Origin: Pseudobutyrivibrio ruminis
GTDB taxonomy: Bacteria; Bacillota; Clostridia; Lachnospirales; Lachnospiraceae
DNA: 53,037 bases
Direction: 5' to 3'
Assembly (NCBI RefSeq): GCF_015057245.1
Contig: NZ_SVET01000019.1
Coordinates: 1 to 53,037, forward strand
Below are positions 52,948 through 53,037 of the stretch, piece after piece (position 1 is the first letter of the stretch; each line of letters begins with the position of its first letter). The notes beneath the pieces are model-generated. The model did no database searches and was not told where the DNA came from. It saw only the letters and a list, made by a program, of their open reading frames with translations. Made by a program: the position numbers and the translations under genes.

Positions 52948-53037
52948 TTATTTCTTTTTCTTTGGAGCAGGCAATTCATCAACCATAGAATTCAAAAGCT
53001 TATTCAAGAAATCTTTGTTATCTATGTCATCAACCAA
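52948..53037 (-). CDS. C-terminal end of an unidentified gene (truncated by window end)
   Basis: The - strand frame is open from the window edge for 29 codons and ends with TAA (52950-52948). The residues include DFLNKLLNSMVDELPAPKKKK, a helix-like stretch followed by a basic Pro/Lys tail. That looks like a natural protein C-terminus, but it is too short to name. Its start lies beyond the window. Confidence 0.5.
   Translation of the reverse strand: MVDDIDNKDFLNKLLNSMVDELPAPKKKK

Noticed and set aside
50389..53037. Prophage or integrative element marked by the tyrosine recombinase
   Set aside because: No excisionase, relaxase, phage or transposon genes adjoin it, no tRNA-linked direct repeats are seen, and the enzyme resembles XerS-type housekeeping recombinases.

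Overview
The window is a 53 kb stretch of low-GC, gene-dense chromosome with almost only core genes. The gene set and order (DUF4340 protein, rpsO-pnp, ABC-F with rex, mutSL-miaA-ynbB, mreBCD-PBP2-minC-rodA-mgsA, yggS-sepF-lspA) and the Leu-CTT-rich codon use point to an anaerobic Firmicute of the Lachnospiraceae, probably close to Butyrivibrio or Pseudobutyrivibrio. This placement is inference from gene content; no 16S rRNA gene is present. No rRNA, tRNA, CRISPR array, insertion sequence or prophage block was seen.

Layout. 1-6.8 kb: the 3' part of groL, a DegV lipid-binding protein, purA, a DUF4340 membrane-anchored protein, then rpsO and pnp, each preceded by a structured leader. 6.8-13.5 kb: an ABC-F translation factor, the redox repressor rex with a good promoter and an apparent Rex operator over its -35 box, an unknown coiled-coil protein, a CBS-domain protein, YebC and glycogen synthase. 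13.5-19 kb: FtsK/SpoIIIE translocase, formate-THF ligase, and a zinc-ribbon/TPR membrane protein. 19-26.5 kb: rlmH (possibly leaderless), pyrimidine nucleoside phosphorylase, phoH, a shortened PgpH-like protein with degenerate HD motifs, ybeY, a DUF3048 lipoprotein and a MurJ/SpoVB-type flippase. 26.5-36 kb: two tandem flavoproteins, mutS, mutL, miaA and a YnbB-type PLP protein in a tightly packed, overlapping run. 36-44.6 kb: a cell-shape and wall cluster (mreB, mreC, mreD, PBP2, minC, rodA, mgsA, D-Ala-D-Ala carboxypeptidase). 44.6-50.4 kb: a small P-loop-like protein, an HlyD-like membrane protein, yggS, sepF, aroB, lspA, rluD.

All genes up to 50.4 kb are on the + strand. A bidirectional terminator at 50.36 kb closes that run, and the rest is on the - strand: a XerS-like tyrosine recombinase, a GNAT acetyltransferase behind a cysteine-rich MarR regulator, and the last codons of an unidentified gene at the window edge.

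Most of the window is ordinary. The parts that merit a second look are: (i) a perfect 15-6-15 palindrome in the promoter/leader of the lone tyrosine recombinase, shaped like a recombinase core site, with a third partial half-site nearby; (ii) a methylglyoxal synthase with Thr where the catalytic Asp is expected; (iii) a PgpH-like protein that has lost the HD signature; (iv) minC directly fused in layout to rodA without minD/minE; (v) RNA hairpins in front of rpsO and pnp; and (vi) the Rex operator at rex.
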